The notes beneath the pieces are model-generated. The model did not search any database. It worked only from the letters and a program-made list of their open reading frames with translations, and was not told where the DNA came from. A stretch of DNA of 64,000 bases from Tsukamurella sp040611135. Lineage in GTDB: Bacteria; Actinomycetota; Actinomycetes; Mycobacteriales; Mycobacteriaceae. The position numbers were made by a program, and so were the translations under genes. Positions 62,268 to 64,000 of the stretch are shown piece by piece (position 1 is the first letter of the stretch; each line of letters starts with the position of its first letter). Location: NCBI RefSeq assembly GCF_040611135.1, contig NZ_JBEXNL010000018.1, forward strand, positions 27,363 through 91,362, written 5' to 3'.

Positions 62268-62353
62268 CGCCTCCCATCATGCCCGGCCCGGGCCGGGCGG
62301 GCGCGCAGATATCAATTGGGGTGGGGCGACGGTGCCGTAATAGGCTGGTGATC

Positions 62354-63607
62354 GTGATCGACGTCAAGCTGGTACGCGAGAACCCCGACCGTGTCCGCGC
62401 CTCGCAGCGCGCTCGTGGAGAGGACCCGGCGCTGGTCGACGCCCTGCTGTCCGCGGACGCGGACCGTCGGGCCGCGGTGCTGGCGGCAGACACCCTGCGG
62501 GCCGAGCACAAGGCCTCGTCGAAGTCGATCGGCAAGGCGGCGCCCGAGGACCGCAAGGCCCTCGTGGCCGCGGCCGGCGAGCTCGCCGCGCGCGTCAAGG
62601 AGGCCGAGGCCGAGCAGACCCGCGCCGACGAGGCCTTCGACGTTCTCGCGCGGAGGATCGGCAACATCATCATCGACGGCGTGCCCGCCGGCGGCGAGGA
62701 CGACTTCGTGGTGCTCGAGCACGTGGGCGAGATCCCCGAGATCGAGAACCCGAAGGACCACCTCGAGCTCGCCGAGGGCCTGGGCCTGCTCGACATGGAG
62801 CGCGGCGCGAAGGTCTCGGGCTCGCGGTTCTACTTCATGAAGGGCCACGGCGCGCTGTTCCAGATGGCGCTGCTGCAGCTCGCGGTGCAGAAGGCCGTGG
62901 CGAACGGCTTCACGCTGATGATCCCGCCCGTGCTGGTCAAGCCCGAGGTCATGGCCGGCACCGGCTTCCTCGGCGCGCACGCCGACGAGATCTACCGCCT
63001 CGAGGCCGACGACCTGTACCTGGTCGGAACCTCGGAGGTGCCCCTGGCCGGCTACCACATGGACGAGATCCTGGACCTGTCCGACGGCCCCGTCCGCTAC
63101 GCCGCGCAGTCGAGCTGCTTCCGGCGCGAGGCCGGTTCGTACGGCAAGGACACGCGCGGCATCATCCGCGTGCACCAGTTCGACAAGATCGAGATGTTCG
63201 TCTACTGCAAGCCCGAGGACGCGGAGGCGGAGCACCAGCGCCTGCTGAACTGGGAGAAGGAGATGCTCGCCGCCGTCGAGGTGCCCTACCGGGTGATCGA
63301 CGTGGCCGCGGGCGACCTGGGCTCGTCGGCGGCGCGGAAGTTCGACAGCGAGGCCTGGGTGCCGTCGCAGGGGCGCTACCGCGAGCTCACGTCGACGTCG
63401 AACTGCACCACGTTCCAGGCCCGCCGCCTGGGCATCCGGTACCGCGATTCCGACGGTAGGCCGCAGGTCGCGGCCACGTTGAACGGAACGTTGGCCACCA
63501 CGCGCTGGCTCGTCGCGATCTGGGAGAACCACCAGCAGCCCGACGGTTCCGTGCGCGTCCCCGCAGCGCTGCAGCCGTTCATCGGGACGGACGTGCTGCG
63601 CCCGTAG
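62354..63607 (+). CDS. serS: Seryl-tRNA synthetase
   Basis: 417 aa from the GTG at 62354. TAGGCT (62341-62346) lies 7 nt upstream, favouring this start over the GTG at 62348, and the protein then begins with the usual IDVKLVRENPD. A coiled-coil tRNA-binding arm (about 30-105) precedes the class II core. Motif 2 is CFRREAGSYGKDTRG and motif 3 ATLNGTLATTRWLVAIWE. Charges tRNA-Ser and tRNA-Sec. Orthologue Rv3834c. Confidence 0.97.
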   Translation: MIDVKLVRENPDRVRASQRARGEDPALVDALLSADADRRAAVLAADTLRAEHKASSKSIGKAAPEDRKALVAAAGELAARVKEAEAEQTRADEAFDVLARRIGNIIIDGVPAGGEDDFVVLEHVGEIPEIENPKDHLELAEGLGLLDMERGAKVSGSRFYFMKGHGALFQMALLQLAVQKAVANGFTLMIPPVLVKPEVMAGTGFLGAHADEIYRLEADDLYLVGTSEVPLAGYHMDEILDLSDGPVRYAAQSSCFRREAGSYGKDTRGIIRVHQFDKIEMFVYCKPEDAEAEHQRLLNWEKEMLAAVEVPYRVIDVAAGDLGSSAARKFDSEAWVPSQGRYRELTSTSNCTTFQARRLGIRYRDSDGRPQVAATLNGTLATTRWLVAIWENHQQPDGSVRVPAALQPFIGTDVLRP

Positions 63608-63673
63608 CGCCCGGCCGGATCTGCCGAAGCCGCCGACCAGGAGGCCGGCGTCATGTGGGTAGGCTCACGCCGT

Positions 63674-63734
63674 CGACCCTCGATTCCTGTCCGATTCGGA
63701 CGAGGTGTCCGTTGCGGACAGAATCCGAGGGTCG
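63674..63734. repeat. Hairpin related to the 6.1-6.4 kb repeat
   Basis: Arms 63674-63701 and 63707-63734 are complementary at 22 of 28 positions with a 5-nt loop. The right arm matches the right arm at 6386-6412 at 22 of 27 positions. It sits 11 bases from the end of the IS481-type element and could also end serS transcription. Confidence 0.6.
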
Positions 63735-63745
63735 TCCGGAAAGGG

Positions 63746-64000
63746 TGTGATGTCTCGGGACATGGGTGACAGTTCTGCATCAGGACATTGGTGACGGTTG
63801 GTGTCTCAGGACTTCGGTGACGGTTTCGGCTTGCGGGGTCGTCCTTGGGGTATGCCGCTGCGAACGTAGACGGTCCCTGCGGGTGGCCAGGGGTGCTCGG
63901 CGAGCACGACGTGATCAACGTCGGCGAAGACGACTCTCGCCTCGTCCCAGTGGGCGTGGATGGTTTGGCCGATCCGGCGGGTACTGATCTGGAATCTGAA
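63746..64000 (-). mobile_element. IS481-family insertion sequence, partial
   Basis: The end begins TGTGATGTCTCGGGACATGG at about 63746, matching the usual IS481-family terminal pattern. Three direct repeats of about 22 bp (63753-63774, 63779-63799, 63804-63825; consensus TCNGGACATNGGTGACRGTT) follow, then the transposase 3' end. The other end lies outside the window. Confidence 0.8.
63806..64000 (-). CDS. IS481-family transposase, C-terminal fragment
   Basis: Last 64 codons only, cut by the window edge. The visible part is RIGQTIHAHWDEARVVFADV, then HVVLAEHPWPPAGTVYVRSG and a basic tail ending KPKPSPKS. This is the C-terminal region after the DDE domain in IS481-type transposases of actinobacteria. 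The stop lies inside the third subterminal repeat. Whether the full gene is intact cannot be seen. Confidence 0.75.
   Translation of the reverse strand, partial: FRFQISTRRIGQTIHAHWDEARVVFADVDHVVLAEHPWPPAGTVYVRSGIPQGRPRKPKPSPKS

Overview
The window is GC-rich (about 70% by eye), gene-dense, GTG-start-rich chromosomal DNA. It suggests a member of the Mycobacteriales. A Tsukamurella- or Gordonia-like genus is my best guess, but genus is inference. The main evidence is gene order. From gltB (19.8 kb) to serS (62.4 kb) the genes follow the near-origin block of mycobacteria (Rv3859c to Rv3834c, recalled): gltB, gltD, rraA, an EspR-like regulator, a GDT1-family transporter, sodA, a DUF4328 protein with glpQ1, a DUF5926 protein, an LCP ligase, pheA, a phosphoglycerate mutase-like gene, a zincin, a septum-formation-family protein and serS. 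Lineage-specific genes are inserted between them.

Layout. 0-19.8 kb is accessory and metabolic: an IclR regulator, an esterase, a TetR-GNAT-bluB coupled operon, an L,D-transpeptidase lipoprotein, an intergenic inverted-repeat element, an MFS/ArsR divergent pair, a PAP2-like/response regulator/histidine kinase operon, a glutamate-racemase-like gene, an ABC-2 exporter with a divergent GbsR/MarR regulator, a two-gene Septu-like (PtuA/PtuB) defence module, an aldo/keto reductase and a FetB-like permease. 19.8-36 kb holds glutamate synthase, a DUF937 protein, an S4 protein, rraA, gabD2, an XRE regulator, an SGNH hydrolase, a TM0106-type nuclease and a Pro/Ala-repeat exported protein. 36-42 kb holds an XRE/ImmA-IrrE/membrane-protein trio, an SDR, a GDT1-family transporter behind a likely Mn2+ riboswitch, and sodA. 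42-55 kb is mostly membrane and envelope genes, glpQ1, an LCP protein, a purine permease and a TetR/MFS efflux pair. 55-64 kb has a frameshifted AbiEi/DUF559-type gene, an iron-box-controlled DUF2470 gene, then pheA to serS, and ends inside an IS481-family element.

Two signals run through the whole window. First, many start codons lie 6-8 nt downstream of a TANNNT hexamer, which implies common leaderless transcription. Second, the octamer GACGGTSC (S = G or C) occurs far more often than base composition predicts, on both strands, in genes and in spacers. I found no tRNA, rRNA or CRISPR array. The only intergenic stretch above 300 bp is 5996-6518, which contains the inverted-repeat element.
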